Below, in pieces: positions 17,816-26,395 of a stretch of DNA of 38,624 nt. The position numbers and the translations under genes are program-made. Each line of letters begins with the position of its first letter. Positions within the stretch are counted from its first letter, which is position 1. The stretch covers positions 1 to 38,624 of the forward strand of contig NZ_SLVX01000033.1 of the NCBI RefSeq assembly GCF_004341885.1, in the 5' to 3' direction. The notes under the pieces were generated by a model. It searched no databases and was not told where the DNA came from. It saw only the letters and a list, made by a program, of their open reading frames with translations. This DNA comes from Shinella granuli (GTDB lineage Bacteria > Pseudomonadota > Alphaproteobacteria > Rhizobiales > Rhizobiaceae).

Positions 17816-18580
17816 ATGAACACGCTCGTCAGCAACGCGAAACCCAGCAGCATCCTTTATCTCGACGGCGTCTCCGTCTCCTTCGACGGCTTCAAGGCGC
17901 TGAATGCGCTCTCCTTCGTCATCGAGCCCGGCGAACTGCGCGCCATCATCGGCCCGAACGGCGCGGGCAAGACGACGATGATGGACATCATCACCGGCAA
18001 GACGCGGCCGGACTCGGGCGAGGTCTTCTTCAAGGGCACGATCGACCTCACCCAGAAGGACGAGGCCGAGATCGCCCAGCTCGGCATCGGCCGAAAATTC
18101 CAGAAGCCGACGGTCTTCGAGAGCCACACCGTCTGGGACAACCTGGAACTGGCGCTCAACCGCAAGCGCGGCGTCTTCTCCACGCTGTTCTATCGCCTGA
18201 CCGCCGGGGACAAGGCGCGCATCGAGGAAATCCTCTCCACCGTGCGCCTCATGAACCGCAAGGACGACCTTGCGGCCAACCTCAGCCACGGCCAGAAGCA
18301 ATGGCTGGAGATCGGCATGCTGCTGGCGCAGGAGCCGGAACTTTTGCTGGTGGACGAACCGGTCGCCGGCATGACGGATGCCGAGACGGCGGAGACGGCG
18401 ATCCTCCTGAAGGAAATCGCCAAGACCCGCTCGGTGGTGGTGGTCGAGCACGACATGGGCTTCATCCGCGATCTCGGCGTTAAGGTGACCTGCCTTGCGG
18501 AAGGGTCTGTTCTGGCGGAAGGCTCGATCGATTTCGTCAGCGCCGACCAGAAGGTCATCGAGAACTATCTGGGGAGGTGA
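17816..18580 (+). CDS. urtD: Urea ABC transporter ATP-binding protein UrtD
   Basis: A 254-residue ATPase. Walker A is GPNGAGKTT, the signature loop LSHGQKQWLEIGMLLAQEP is the diagnostic UrtD form, Walker B is LLLVDEPVAGMTD, and the switch His lies in VVVEHDMGF. The N-terminus has about 14 residues before the first strand, as in UrtD homologues. It is the last gene before the repeat element that separates it from urtE. Confidence 0.94.
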   Translation: MNTLVSNAKPSSILYLDGVSVSFDGFKALNALSFVIEPGELRAIIGPNGAGKTTMMDIITGKTRPDSGEVFFKGTIDLTQKDEAEIAQLGIGRKFQKPTVFESHTVWDNLELALNRKRGVFSTLFYRLTAGDKARIEEILSTVRLMNRKDDLAANLSHGQKQWLEIGMLLAQEPELLLVDEPVAGMTDAETAETAILLKEIAKTRSVVVVEHDMGFIRDLGVKVTCLAEGSVLAEGSIDFVSADQKVIENYLGR

Positions 18581-18620
18581 GGATGTATTCGGTGTTCCTG
18601 TCGCTGGAATTCGCTGCGGC

Positions 18621-18779
18621 GCTGCCCCCCTCTGCCCTGCCGGGCATCTCCCCCTCAAGGGGGGAGATCGGATGGGGCGCTGCCTCGCCCATCACGGGCC
18701 TTGCGTTGGAGCAATGCACTGACCTCTTGCCGATCTCCCCCCTTGAGGGGGAGATGCCCGGCAGGCCAGAGGGGGGAGC
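18621..18779. repeat. Long imperfect inverted repeat in the urtD-urtE spacer
   Basis: Two arms of about 50 bp (18621-18671 and 18730-18779) are inverted copies with very few mismatches, around a central unit of about 58 bp. Each arm holds its own short hairpin (CTCCCCCTC..GAGGGGGAG type) and the run TGCCGGGCATCTCCCCCTC. This is a typical rhizobial intergenic mosaic-type element inserted between two co-transcribed genes. The apparent small open frame through it (18577-18813) is repeat-derived and not considered a gene. Confidence 0.8.
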
Positions 18780-18806
18780 GGCCACCCGTTCGAACGGAGA
18801 TTTTCC

Positions 18807-19502
18807 ATGCTGACCGTCGAAAACGCCAACCTCCACTACGGCGCCGCGCAGGCGCTGCGCGGCATCTCGCTCACGGCCGAGATGGGCAGGATCACCTGCG
18901 TCCTCGGCCGCAACGGCGTCGGCAAATCCAGCCTGCTGCGCGCCATCACCGGCCAGCATCCGCTCTCCTCCGGCACCGTCGCCTTCAACGACGTGAAGCT
19001 CGACGGCATGGCGCCCTACAACCGCGCCAAGCAGGGCATCGGCTATGTGCCGCAGGGCCGGGAAATCTTCCCGCTGCTCACCGTCAAGGAGAATCTCGAA
19101 TCCGGTTACGCTCCGGTGAAGCGCTCGGAACGCTTCATCCCGAACGAGATCTTCAGCCTCTTCCCGGTGCTGCAATCCATGCTCGGCCGGCGCGGCGGCG
19201 ATCTGTCGGGCGGCCAGCAGCAACAGCTGGCCATCGGCCGGGCGCTGGTGACGCGGCCGAAAATCCTCGTGCTGGACGAGCCGACGGAGGGCATCCAGCC
19301 GTCGATCATCAAGGATATCGGCCGGGCGATCAGATACCTGCGCGATTCCACCGGCATGGCCATCCTGCTGGTCGAGCAGTACCTCGATTTCTGCCGCGAG
19401 CTTGCCGACCACGTCTACATCATGGATCGCGGCGAGATCGTGCACGAGGGGGCGGCCGAGACGCTCGACACGCCGGAGGCGCGCCGGCACCTGACGGTAT
19501 GA
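18807..19502 (+). CDS. urtE: Urea ABC transporter ATP-binding protein UrtE
   Basis: A 231-residue second ATPase of the urea importer. It has Walker A GRNGVGKSS, YVPQGREIFPLLTV, the canonical LSGGQQQQLAIGRAL signature, Walker B LVLDEPTEGIQPSII and switch LLVEQYLDFCREL, all standard UrtE. An atypically short upstream context (repeat ends at 18779, TTCGAACGGAG gives the ribosome site) separates it from urtD. No urease genes follow. Instead there is a 176-bp gap with only a 22-codon open frame (19505-19573, not supported as a gene), then the convergent pseudoazurin. Confidence 0.94.
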   Translation: MLTVENANLHYGAAQALRGISLTAEMGRITCVLGRNGVGKSSLLRAITGQHPLSSGTVAFNDVKLDGMAPYNRAKQGIGYVPQGREIFPLLTVKENLESGYAPVKRSERFIPNEIFSLFPVLQSMLGRRGGDLSGGQQQQLAIGRALVTRPKILVLDEPTEGIQPSIIKDIGRAIRYLRDSTGMAILLVEQYLDFCRELADHVYIMDRGEIVHEGAAETLDTPEARRHLTV

Positions 19503-19678
19503 CAATGCCCGAAAGCCAAACCGAGCCGCTCTCGGCACTGCTTTCGCGCCAGCAGCGTCAGCAGGCGGCTTGATGTGCTTATCGGGGCGGCCGTGCGAAA
19601 ATCCGTCTGCCGAAGACGTGCGACGGCGCGAGGCGACTGTGATCTTCCCGGCGCGAAGGATCAGACCGACCGGAATTC

Positions 19679-20116
19679 CTATTGTGCCGCCAGGGTCTCG
19701 AAAGCGGCCTTCATGCGTTCCGCAGCCTTTGCCGGCAGCTTGACGGCCTCGGCGGCTTCGAGATTGGAGGGCGTGTCGCCGACGCGGATGAGGGCCACCA
19801 TGCCCATGCTGAAATGCGGGGAGCATTTGAGCCCGTAATAGCCGGGTTCGGTGACGGTCAGAACGTATTCCTCGTTCACCTTGCTCTTGAAGGGCTTCAC
19901 GCCCTCGGGCAGCATGCCCTTGATCCCCTCGACATTGTGGCTCTTGTCGGTCGGGATGAAACGGATCGTATCGCCGGGGAGGGCGGCGACGGCGGCAGGT
20001 TCGAAGACCATGTTGCCGCTCTCACCCTTGTTCATCATCTTGATCGTATGCTCGGCGGCCTGGGCCGCGCCGGCGGCCAGGATCGTCAGGGCAACGGTCA
20101 CGTAGAGCTTTTTCAT
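19679..20116 (-). CDS. Pseudoazurin (periplasmic type I copper protein)
   Basis: 145 residues. A Sec signal ([20 protein letters not shown]) precedes a cupredoxin with all four type I copper ligands: His60 (DKSHNV), Cys98, His101 and Met106 ([11 protein letters not shown]). The Cys-x2-His-x4-Met spacing and the C-terminal helical tail are those of pseudoazurin. It is a small electron carrier, classically for nitrite or N2O reductase, but here it lies downstream of a quinoprotein dehydrogenase operon and may accept its electrons. ATG 20116 has GGAGGAAGG upstream. Its own copy of the shared GACCTTGGT element lies about 64 bp upstream, so it can be transcribed separately from the kinase gene. 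Confidence 0.93.
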   Translation of the reverse strand: MKKLYVTVALTILAAGAAQAAEHTIKMMNKGESGNMVFEPAAVAALPGDTIRFIPTDKSHNVEGIKGMLPEGVKPFKSKVNEEYVLTVTEPGYYGLKCSPHFSMGMVALIRVGDTPSNLEAAEAVKLPAKAAERMKAAFETLAAQ

Positions 20117-20168
20117 GTCCTTCCTCCTCCATCGGGTGGAAGGGATGTTCCATGGCGGGGCACGGGCT

Positions 20169-20187
20169 GCAATTCGACCTTGGTGCC
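20169..20187 (-). promoter_or_regulatory. Shared palindromic element, pseudoazurin promoter
   Basis: On the minus strand: GGCACCAAGGTCGAATTGC, in the 73-bp gap between the kinase stop and the pseudoazurin start. It matches the element found upstream of the other alcohol-oxidation units (core ACCAAGGTCG). The core is centred about 64 bp before the ATG. Confidence 0.55.
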
Positions 20188-20189
20188 GG

Positions 20190-22382
20190 TCAATTGACGT
20201 GCAGTACGAAGGCTTCCAGCGCATCGGCGGCGATCGGCTTGTACATGACCTCGATGCCGGCGGCATCGGCGGCGAGGCGTGTCTGCGGTGTTCGGTTGGC
20301 GGTCAGGATGCGGGTCGGGCGTTCCCCATATTTGGCGCGCAGCGCCTGGACCGTCTCGATGCCGGTGAGAGCGCCGTCGAGTTGCTGGTCGACGAGGTAG
20401 AGATCGGGCACGATGCCGATTTCCTCCAGAAGGACGAGCGCCTCCTCCCCGCTCGCCGCCTCCAGGACGCTGACCCCGCGCCGTTCCAGCAGCAGCGCGA
20501 TGGCCTCACGCAGTTCCACATCGTTCTCCACCAGCAGCGCGATGCGGTCGTTGTTGTCGCTCGGCTCTTCGGGAATCGTCGGCGTGGCCTCGAGATAGGC
20601 GGATTTCGGGTGAGGGCTGACGAGGGCGAGATCGACCGAGAAGCAGGTGCCGTGCTCCGGCTTCGACCGGAGCGCCAGCCGGTGGCCGAGAAGGGTGCAG
20701 GCCCTTTCCACGATCGCAAGGCCAAGCCCCATTCCCTCGGAGGCCGATGCCGAGCCCTGGATGCGGTGGAACTCCCGGAAGATCGATTTCTGCTCTTCCG
20801 CCGCAATGCCCGGCCCGGTGTCGTGGACCTCGATGCGCACCTGGCCGTTCATCCGGCGGGGGCCGACGAGAACGCGGCCCCGGGCGGTATAGCGGATCGC
20901 GTTGCTGATGAGGTTCTGCAGGATGCGGCGCAGATAGGTCGGGTCGCTCGACACCGTCAGGCTGCAGGGGAGGATGTCGAGTTTCAGCCCCTTGCGCGCG
21001 GCGATGGGGGCGAACTCGTCGGTGAGCTGCCCGAGCAGCAGGGAGAGCGGGACCGGCCCGATATCGACCGCTGCCCCGCCGGCTTCCAGCCGTGAAATAT
21101 CAAGCAGCGCCCCGAGGATACCCTCCACGCTGGCAAGGGCATTGTGCGCCTTTTCCAGCGTTCCGCGCATCGGCGTTGCCTCCGCGTCGTCACGGGCGGC
21201 GGCGACGAAGAGCTTCGCGGCGGAAAGCGGCTGCAGGAGATCGTGGCTGGCGGCGGCGACGAAGCGGACGCGGGCGGAGTTGGCGCGCTCGGCCTCCGCG
21301 AGTGCGGCCGCCAGGTCGCCGGTGCGGGCGGCCACGCGCGCTTCGAGCGAGCTGTTCGCCCGGATCATGGCGTGGATGGCCTGTCGTTCGCGCGTCACAT
21401 CCGCGAACGACATGACGAAGCCCCGTCCGGGCATTTCCTGCGCGAAGACGTCGAGCACGATACCCGACACATGCTGAAGCTCGAAGGAGAGCGGGTTTCG
21501 TGGAAGCCGGCCGTCGACCCATGTGAGGAGCAGTTCGGCGGAGAACGTGTCGCCGAGACGGACATGGCGGGCGATGTGCCTTGCCAGAAGTTCAAACGGC
21601 GTTCCGCGCCGCAGCAGGCGCGGCGGGATGTCGAGGAGCTGCGCGACCCGGCTGTTCCATCCGGCAAGCAGGCGGTTGGCGTCGAAGATGCCGACGCCCT
21701 GGTTGATGTGCTCCAGCGTGGCGCGGATCATGCGGGCCTGGTCGTCCAGCAGCTTGCCGCGCTCCGAACGCTCCATGCGGATGATGTCGGTAATGTCGGT
21801 CTGGAGGATGACGGTGCCTCCGTCGACCGTCCGCTGCTCGCTCACCTGCAGCCACCGGTCGCCGGTCAATTCGACATTGAACACCTGCCGGGCCCGGTGC
21901 AACCGCATACGCTCCGCCACCCAGGCCGCCGGCGTCACGCCCGCCGGAAGGGCAAGCATGGCGGACTGGCTGGCGGTCTCCACATAGCCGGCAAAGGTTA
22001 TGCCGGGCGAGAGCTTCTCGCGCACATCGGCAAGGTCCCGGCAGAAGCGCGAGTTGCAGAGCACGAGCACCTCGGCGGGATCGAACAGCGCAAAGCCTTC
22101 CTCGATCGCCTCGATGGCCTGCGACAGGTCGCGACGGGCCCTTTCGGCCGCGCTGTTGGCCTCGTTGAGCAGCTTCAGCGTGGCTTCGAGATCATGTGTG
22201 CGCTGGCGGACGCGTTCTTCCAGCATGGCCGCCCGGCGAAACTGTTCGAACGCGGCGCCCCGGTCGCCGGAACTCTGCTCGACGTGGCGCATCAGGGCGT
22301 CGGTGATGACGAGCATCTTTTCGAGGTTCCGGGCCTCGCCATCGGCAGGATCGAACAGGCCGTCGGAGATGCGGCCGTTCAT
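20190..22382 (-). CDS. Hybrid sensor histidine kinase, NahK/ErcS-like
   Basis: A 730-residue soluble hybrid kinase with no membrane segment. It begins with a short N-terminal helix region, then a coiled coil (about 50-95, [16 protein letters not shown]). Two PAS-type domains follow ([40 protein letters not shown]), then a second coiled coil and the phospho-acceptor His380 in [16 protein letters not shown]. The HATPase has NLISNAIRY and GLGLAIV, and a C-terminal receiver has Asp665 in [10 protein letters not shown]. The HDLLQPL H-box is characteristic of NahK/ErcS/FlhS-type kinases, which in pseudomonads and Paracoccus control alcohol and C1 oxidation. Its ATG overlaps the FIST stop. It probably senses or relays the state of the FIST protein and feeds the LuxR regulator upstream. 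Confidence 0.9.
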   Translation of the reverse strand: MNGRISDGLFDPADGEARNLEKMLVITDALMRHVEQSSGDRGAAFEQFRRAAMLEERVRQRTHDLEATLKLLNEANSAAERARRDLSQAIEAIEEGFALFDPAEVLVLCNSRFCRDLADVREKLSPGITFAGYVETASQSAMLALPAGVTPAAWVAERMRLHRARQVFNVELTGDRWLQVSEQRTVDGGTVILQTDITDIIRMERSERGKLLDDQARMIRATLEHINQGVGIFDANRLLAGWNSRVAQLLDIPPRLLRRGTPFELLARHIARHVRLGDTFSAELLLTWVDGRLPRNPLSFELQHVSGIVLDVFAQEMPGRGFVMSFADVTRERQAIHAMIRANSSLEARVAARTGDLAAALAEAERANSARVRFVAAASHDLLQPLSAAKLFVAAARDDAEATPMRGTLEKAHNALASVEGILGALLDISRLEAGGAAVDIGPVPLSLLLGQLTDEFAPIAARKGLKLDILPCSLTVSSDPTYLRRILQNLISNAIRYTARGRVLVGPRRMNGQVRIEVHDTGPGIAAEEQKSIFREFHRIQGSASASEGMGLGLAIVERACTLLGHRLALRSKPEHGTCFSVDLALVSPHPKSAYLEATPTIPEEPSDNNDRIALLVENDVELREAIALLLERRGVSVLEAASGEEALVLLEEIGIVPDLYLVDQQLDGALTGIETVQALRAKYGERPTRILTANRTPQTRLAADAAGIEVMYKPIAADALEAFVLHVN

Positions 22383-23530
22383 GGGGTGTTTTCCGGAACG
22401 ATGGTGCCGGGCGGGTAGAAGGCAAAGCCGGTCATCGTGTGATTGATATGCATGGGGCCGATCTGCTCGCCATAGGTGGAAAAGCCGATGACGCCGTGCT
22501 GGCGCAGGAGCTCCGAAACGCGGCCGGTCATCTGCTTTTCCTGCGCTTCGATCCTTCGGAGAATGCAGTCGAAGGCGAGCACGGCGACCGGATCGGCCGG
22601 TTCCTTCAGCGCCTGCAATTCCGCCGAGAGGTGCCCGACGAGATTGTGCGGTTCGGCGATCGTCAGCACCATGCCCTCGTCGATCGCGGAGAAGAACAGC
22701 AGTTCGCCGGATGGCAGCACGCGCTGGATGGCGCGCACATGGTGGCATTCGCCCATGCGCACGGTGAGGGGGTGGATGGCGAAGGTCAGCGTATCGACGC
22801 TTTCCGGCTGCATGCCGATGAGGCGGGCATATTCGCGCACGGCGGGTTCCGCATTGATGCGCCGCACGATGCGGGCCTCGGGATCCGCCTCCGTCACGAC
22901 CATCCGCCGCGCCGTCGGCCTGATATGGTCCATCTTGAACGGGCGCAGCGGGCAGTCGCCGCGGATGACGGAGATGACGGCGGCATTGGCGAGAAGCCGT
23001 TTGCCGTCGAAGACGAGCGTTTCACGGAAATGCGTGCCGTCGCCGGCCGAGCCGCCGATCAGCGGCATCGCGCCGGTGGCGGCGGCGAGCGCCGAGGCAA
23101 GCTCGTCCTCGCGCGCCGAAAGCCCGTCGACGAGGAGCAGGGCGAACTCCTCCGCCAGGTGGCCATGGTCGCGGGCGAGCGTCTGGCGGATATGCAGCAG
23201 CGCATCGGAAAGCTCGGCGGCGACGAGTTTGGAGAGATCGGGAACCAGCAGCGTCTCGGCGGCGAAGTGGCGGGCATGGAACCCGACTGCGACGATGCTT
23301 TCCTCGTCGTAGCCCGCTCCGGAAATCTCGCCCGCTGTGGTGCAGCCGGCGATCCTCGCGCCCGGCCAGGCCTTCGCCCCTTCTGAGACGATGGCGGCGA
23401 CGTCGGCCTCCGGCGAGACGAAAAGCAGGACGAGCGCAAACGGGCCGGGACCAAGGCCCGCGGCCAGGCGCTCGACCGGACGGCTCTCGTGCGCGGATAC
23501 GAGCGCACGGGCGATATAGTGTTCATCCAC
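22379..23530 (-). CDS. FIST-domain signal transduction protein
   Basis: A 383-residue soluble protein with FIST N and C domains. Typical segments are ALVLLFVSPEADV, RIAGCTTAGEIS, LIGGSAGDG near residue 180, and in the C part GVIGFSTYGEQIGP near the end. FIST domains are proposed small-ligand sensors that are often genetically linked to histidine kinases. Here the FIST gene overlaps the hybrid kinase by ATGA, making a two-piece sensor likely. The start is GTG at 23530 because GGAGGAGG lies 9 bases upstream; the open frame continues far upstream but without family similarity. Confidence 0.87.
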   Translation of the reverse strand: MDEHYIARALVSAHESRPVERLAAGLGPGPFALVLLFVSPEADVAAIVSEGAKAWPGARIAGCTTAGEISGAGYDEESIVAVGFHARHFAAETLLVPDLSKLVAAELSDALLHIRQTLARDHGHLAEEFALLLVDGLSAREDELASALAAATGAMPLIGGSAGDGTHFRETLVFDGKRLLANAAVISVIRGDCPLRPFKMDHIRPTARRMVVTEADPEARIVRRINAEPAVREYARLIGMQPESVDTLTFAIHPLTVRMGECHHVRAIQRVLPSGELLFFSAIDEGMVLTIAEPHNLVGHLSAELQALKEPADPVAVLAFDCILRRIEAQEKQMTGRVSELLRQHGVIGFSTYGEQIGPMHINHTMTGFAFYPPGTIVPENTP

Positions 23531-23625
23531 GGGTGATGGCCTCCTCCGCCGTTCCCCCGTCCTCCATTTTAAAGCATCCTGCGCGGTGCAGCGCCAGCCT
23601 GGAATGCGGCCCTTGGCCGATGGTT

Positions 23626-24312
23626 TTAGGCGTCGGTGATCATGGTGGCGAAGCTCGCCTCCTGGGCGAACAGCACGGCCTGCATGCGCGTCTGGACGCC
23701 GAGCTTGCGCATGATGGCGGTGACATGCGCCTTCACGGTCGTCTCGGCGATGGAAAGCTCGTAGGCGATCTGCTTGTTCATGCGCCCGGCGCAGACGAGC
23801 TGCAGGATGCGGGCCTGCTGGCGCGTCAGCAGCGCAAGCCGCTTGACCGCTTCCTCCGACAGGCTGGGCACGGACCCTTCGAGCGCCAGACGGCTCGCAT
23901 GGATCTCGCCGCGCGCGATGACGGAAAAAGCCTCGCGGAACTCCTCGCGCGAGGCGTGTTTCGGCACGAAGGCGTTGATGCCGGCCTTCAGCGCCGCGCG
24001 CACGACACGGACCTCGTCGAGCGACGAGACGACGACGATGGGCGTTTCCGGCGCCGCCTGGCGCAGGCGCACGACGCCGTCGAGCCCGTTGACATCGGGC
24101 AGGTTGAGATCGAGCACCACGACGTCGGGCCGGGGGCCGGCGGCGAGCCGCGCCAGCGCCGCCTCCAGCGTGCCGACGGCCTCGACATCCGGAATGCCGA
24201 CCGGTCCCGTCAGCGTCATCGCCAGTGCGTCGCAGAACAGCGGATGATCGTCGACGATCAGCGCCTTTCTCAGCGTGCGAACAGGTTTCTCCGGCACTAC
24301 AACTGGCATCAT
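23626..24312 (-). CDS. LuxR-family response regulator of alcohol oxidation (ErbR/FlhR-like)
   Basis: About 228 residues. A receiver (KALIVDDHPLFCDAL, phospho-acceptor Asp68 in VVVLDLNLPDVNG) is followed by a LuxR helix-turn-helix (LTRQQARILQLVCAGRMNKQ..ETTVKAHVTAIMRKLGV). The start was taken at ATG 24312 (GGGAA upstream); ATG 24357 would add 15 residues. It lies between the PQQ dehydrogenase and the FIST/kinase pair on the same strand, as do ErbR/FlhR-type regulators of quinoprotein alcohol oxidation. It is the best candidate to bind the shared element GACCWWGGTC in this island (inference). Confidence 0.88.
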   Translation of the reverse strand: MMPVVVPEKPVRTLRKALIVDDHPLFCDALAMTLTGPVGIPDVEAVGTLEAALARLAAGPRPDVVVLDLNLPDVNGLDGVVRLRQAAPETPIVVVSSLDEVRVVRAALKAGINAFVPKHASREEFREAFSVIARGEIHASRLALEGSVPSLSEEAVKRLALLTRQQARILQLVCAGRMNKQIAYELSIAETTVKAHVTAIMRKLGVQTRMQAVLFAQEASFATMITDA

Positions 24313-24395
24313 GCGAAATTCCCGATAGGGCTGGCGATAGCTTAGCATCGAATTCATCCGTCTTCATCGGCCTTTCGGCCAGCGCCAAAGCAACA

Positions 24396-24419
24396 AAGCC
24401 GGGCGTTGCCGCCCGGCTT
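24396..24419 (-). terminator. Rho-independent-type terminator after the PQQ dehydrogenase
   Basis: On the minus strand AAGCCGGGCG-GCAA-CGCCCGGCTT is a perfect 10-bp stem with a 4-base loop, followed by TGTTGCTTTGG. It starts 7 bases after the dehydrogenase stop codon. It probably limits read-through into the regulatory genes, so the abundant enzyme and its regulators can be expressed at different levels. Confidence 0.75.
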
Positions 24420-24425
24420 GTCATC

Positions 24426-26192
24426 TCAGTCCAGCGAGGCCAGTTGTTTTGGCAGGCGGAAGGTCCAGACCGTGCCGCCCTGGTTGAGGTAGTTGACCTT
24501 CTTGGCGACTTCCCCGCCCCAGAGCGGAACCGCGCCGCCCCAGCCGGAGATCACCGAGACATATTGTTCGCCGTCCTGTTCCCAGGTCACCGGCTGGCCG
24601 ACGATGCCCGAGCCCGTCTGGAATTTCCACAGTTCCTCGCCGGTCTCGTTGTCGAGGGCGATGAAATCGCCTTCCGGAGTGCCGAAGAAGACGAGGCCGC
24701 CGGCGGTCGCCATCGCCCCGCCCCACAGCGGGGCGCCGTTCTTGTATTCCCACCTGATCTCGCCGGTGTTCGGGTCGATCGCCTTCAGGCTGCCGATATG
24801 GTCCTCGAAGAGCGGCTTGATGGTGAAGCCGGCACCGAGATAGGCCGCACCCTTCTTGTAGCTGATCGGCTCGTTCCAGATGTCCATGCCCCATTCATTG
24901 GAGGGCACGTAGAACAGGCCCGTCTTCGGGCTGTGGGCCATCGGCATCCAGTTCTTGCCGCCGAGGAACGACGGCACGGCGAAGACCTGCTGGCCCTTCG
25001 CGCCGTCGGCGGCCGCGGCCGCATCGCCCGGACGGTTGTCCTCGTTGTAGATCGGCCGGCCGGTCTCGTCGATGCCCTTGGCCCAGGTGATGTTCTTCAC
25101 GAAGGGATGGGCGGAGACGAACTTGCCGTCCTCGCGGTTCAGCACGTAGAAGAAGCCGTTGCGGTCGGCGGTGGCGAAGCGCTTGTTGCCGTCCTTGTCG
25201 ACGAAGGGAACGACCTCGTTCACGCCGTCGAAGTCCCAGCCTTCGCGCGGCGTCGTCTGGAAGTGCCACTTGATCTCGCCGTTCTCGGGGTCGATGCCGA
25301 GGCGCGAGGCGGCGTAGAGGTTGTCGCCCTTGTTGCCTTCCACCGGCGTGCCGGCATTGCGCAGGTGGCTGTTCCACGGGGCCGGGTTGCCGGCGCCGAA
25401 GACGAGCGTCCTGGTGTCCTCGTCATAGGAGCCGCCGAGCCAGGTCGCCCCGCCGCCGGTCTTCCACATGTCGCCCGGCCAGGTCGCGTTGAGCGTGCCG
25501 GTCATGGTGCTTTCCTTGCCCTTGAAGGTGCCCATGTGGCCTTCGATGACAGGGCGGGTCCAGACGAGCTCGCCGGTCTCGGCGTTGCGCGCCTGCACCT
25601 CGCCGACGACGCCGAACTCGCCGCCGGAATTGCCCGTCACGACGAGGCCGTTCACGATCAGCGGAGCGGCGGTGTAGCTGTAGCCTTCCTTGTAGTCGGC
25701 GATCTTCTTGTTCCACACGACATCGCCGGTCTTGCGGTTCAGCGCGACGATGCGCGCATCGAGCGTGCCGAAATAGATGTTGTCGCCGAAGATCGCCGCG
25801 CCGCGATTGACCACGTCGCAGCAGGGAAGGATGCCCTCCGGCAGGCGGGCGTCGTACTGCCAGATTTCCCTTCCGGTCTTCACGTCGATGGCATAAAGGC
25901 GGCTGTAGGAGCCGGTGATGTACATGATGCCGTCATAGATGATCGGCTGGCTTTCCTGGCCGCGCTGCTTTTCGCCGCCGAGCGAGAAGGCCCAGGCCGG
26001 CACGAGATTCTTGACGTTCCCGGTGTTCAGCGTCTCCATCGGCGAGAAGCGCTGCAGGCCGCGTCCCATGCCGTTGGTCAAGACGTCGCCGACGGTTTCG
26101 GCGTCCCTGGCAAGGTCGTCCTCCGTCACGCCGGCATAAGCGGCGTTCGAACAGGCGATGGCCGCGATCGCGGCCAGTACGAGTTTCCTCAT
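24426..26192 (-). CDS. exaF: PQQ-dependent alcohol dehydrogenase, lanthanide type (ExaF/PedH-like)
   Basis: 588 residues. A Sec signal ([20 protein letters not shown]) leads into an eight-bladed quinoprotein propeller. The vicinal disulfide Cys124-Cys125 (LPCCDVV) that stacks on PQQ and the tryptophan-docking repeats ([23 protein letters not shown]) are present. The active site reads GWDFDGVNE: catalytic Asp320 and a second Asp at 322. That second acid marks lanthanide-dependent quinoproteins (XoxF, ExaF, PedH); calcium enzymes have a small residue there. The overall sequence is closer to ethanol-type ExaF/PedH than to XoxF. The start is ATG 26192 behind GGGAGG. It oxidises primary alcohols in the periplasm and would pass electrons to the cytochrome c or pseudoazurin encoded nearby. 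Substrate range is inferred. Confidence 0.92.
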   Translation of the reverse strand: MRKLVLAAIAAIACSNAAYAGVTEDDLARDAETVGDVLTNGMGRGLQRFSPMETLNTGNVKNLVPAWAFSLGGEKQRGQESQPIIYDGIMYITGSYSRLYAIDVKTGREIWQYDARLPEGILPCCDVVNRGAAIFGDNIYFGTLDARIVALNRKTGDVVWNKKIADYKEGYSYTAAPLIVNGLVVTGNSGGEFGVVGEVQARNAETGELVWTRPVIEGHMGTFKGKESTMTGTLNATWPGDMWKTGGGATWLGGSYDEDTRTLVFGAGNPAPWNSHLRNAGTPVEGNKGDNLYAASRLGIDPENGEIKWHFQTTPREGWDFDGVNEVVPFVDKDGNKRFATADRNGFFYVLNREDGKFVSAHPFVKNITWAKGIDETGRPIYNEDNRPGDAAAAADGAKGQQVFAVPSFLGGKNWMPMAHSPKTGLFYVPSNEWGMDIWNEPISYKKGAAYLGAGFTIKPLFEDHIGSLKAIDPNTGEIRWEYKNGAPLWGGAMATAGGLVFFGTPEGDFIALDNETGEELWKFQTGSGIVGQPVTWEQDGEQYVSVISGWGGAVPLWGGEVAKKVNYLNQGGTVWTFRLPKQLASLD

Positions 26193-26269
26193 GGCATCCT
26201 CCCACTCCATGCCCGCAGCAGGACGCGGGCTCCACGAAGGGGATCATCGGCGCAGTTCCGGGAGGGTTG

Positions 26270-26287
26270 AATTGGACCTTGGTCGTA
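26270..26287 (-). promoter_or_regulatory. Shared palindromic element, PQQ dehydrogenase promoter
   Basis: GACCTTGGTC at 26275-26284, a palindrome around TT, read on the minus strand as TTACGACCAAGGTCCAATT. Centred about 87 bp before the dehydrogenase start. One of two elements in the divergent 26193-26395 region. Confidence 0.6.
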
Positions 26288-26328
26288 AAAGGCCCGTTCC
26301 GGCGGGTTTCGGGCATGCCCGACCCCCG

Positions 26329-26347
26329 TCAATAGGTCGTATATCGG
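26329..26347 (+). promoter_or_regulatory. Shared element (half-palindrome), promoter of the NitT/TauT-type operon
   Basis: TCAATAGGTCGTATATCGG keeps the right half and downstream extension of the shared element (AGGTCGTATATCGG) but not the left half. It lies about 62 bp before the binding-protein start and points toward it. Almost identical downstream bases recur before the cytochrome gene at 32801-32812. Confidence 0.5.
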
Positions 26348-26395
26348 GCCGTCGGGAAGGGGGCTAGCATCACGGGATCAAGGGGAGGAGAGCCC

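Noticed and set aside
18577-18813. Small open frame between urtD and urtE
   Set aside because: Its sequence consists of the inverted repeat element and lacks a ribosome site. The similar ends of the product come from the two repeat arms.
19505-19573. 22-codon open frame after urtE (MPESQTEPLSALLSRQQ...)
   Set aside because: Too short, with no clear ribosome site. A resemblance to the start of a urease accessory protein was considered but cannot be supported.
24225-26270. Long open frame (681 codons) on the plus strand
   Set aside because: It lies opposite the PQQ dehydrogenase, which has clear motifs. The antisense frame has shadow-type composition and no ribosome site.
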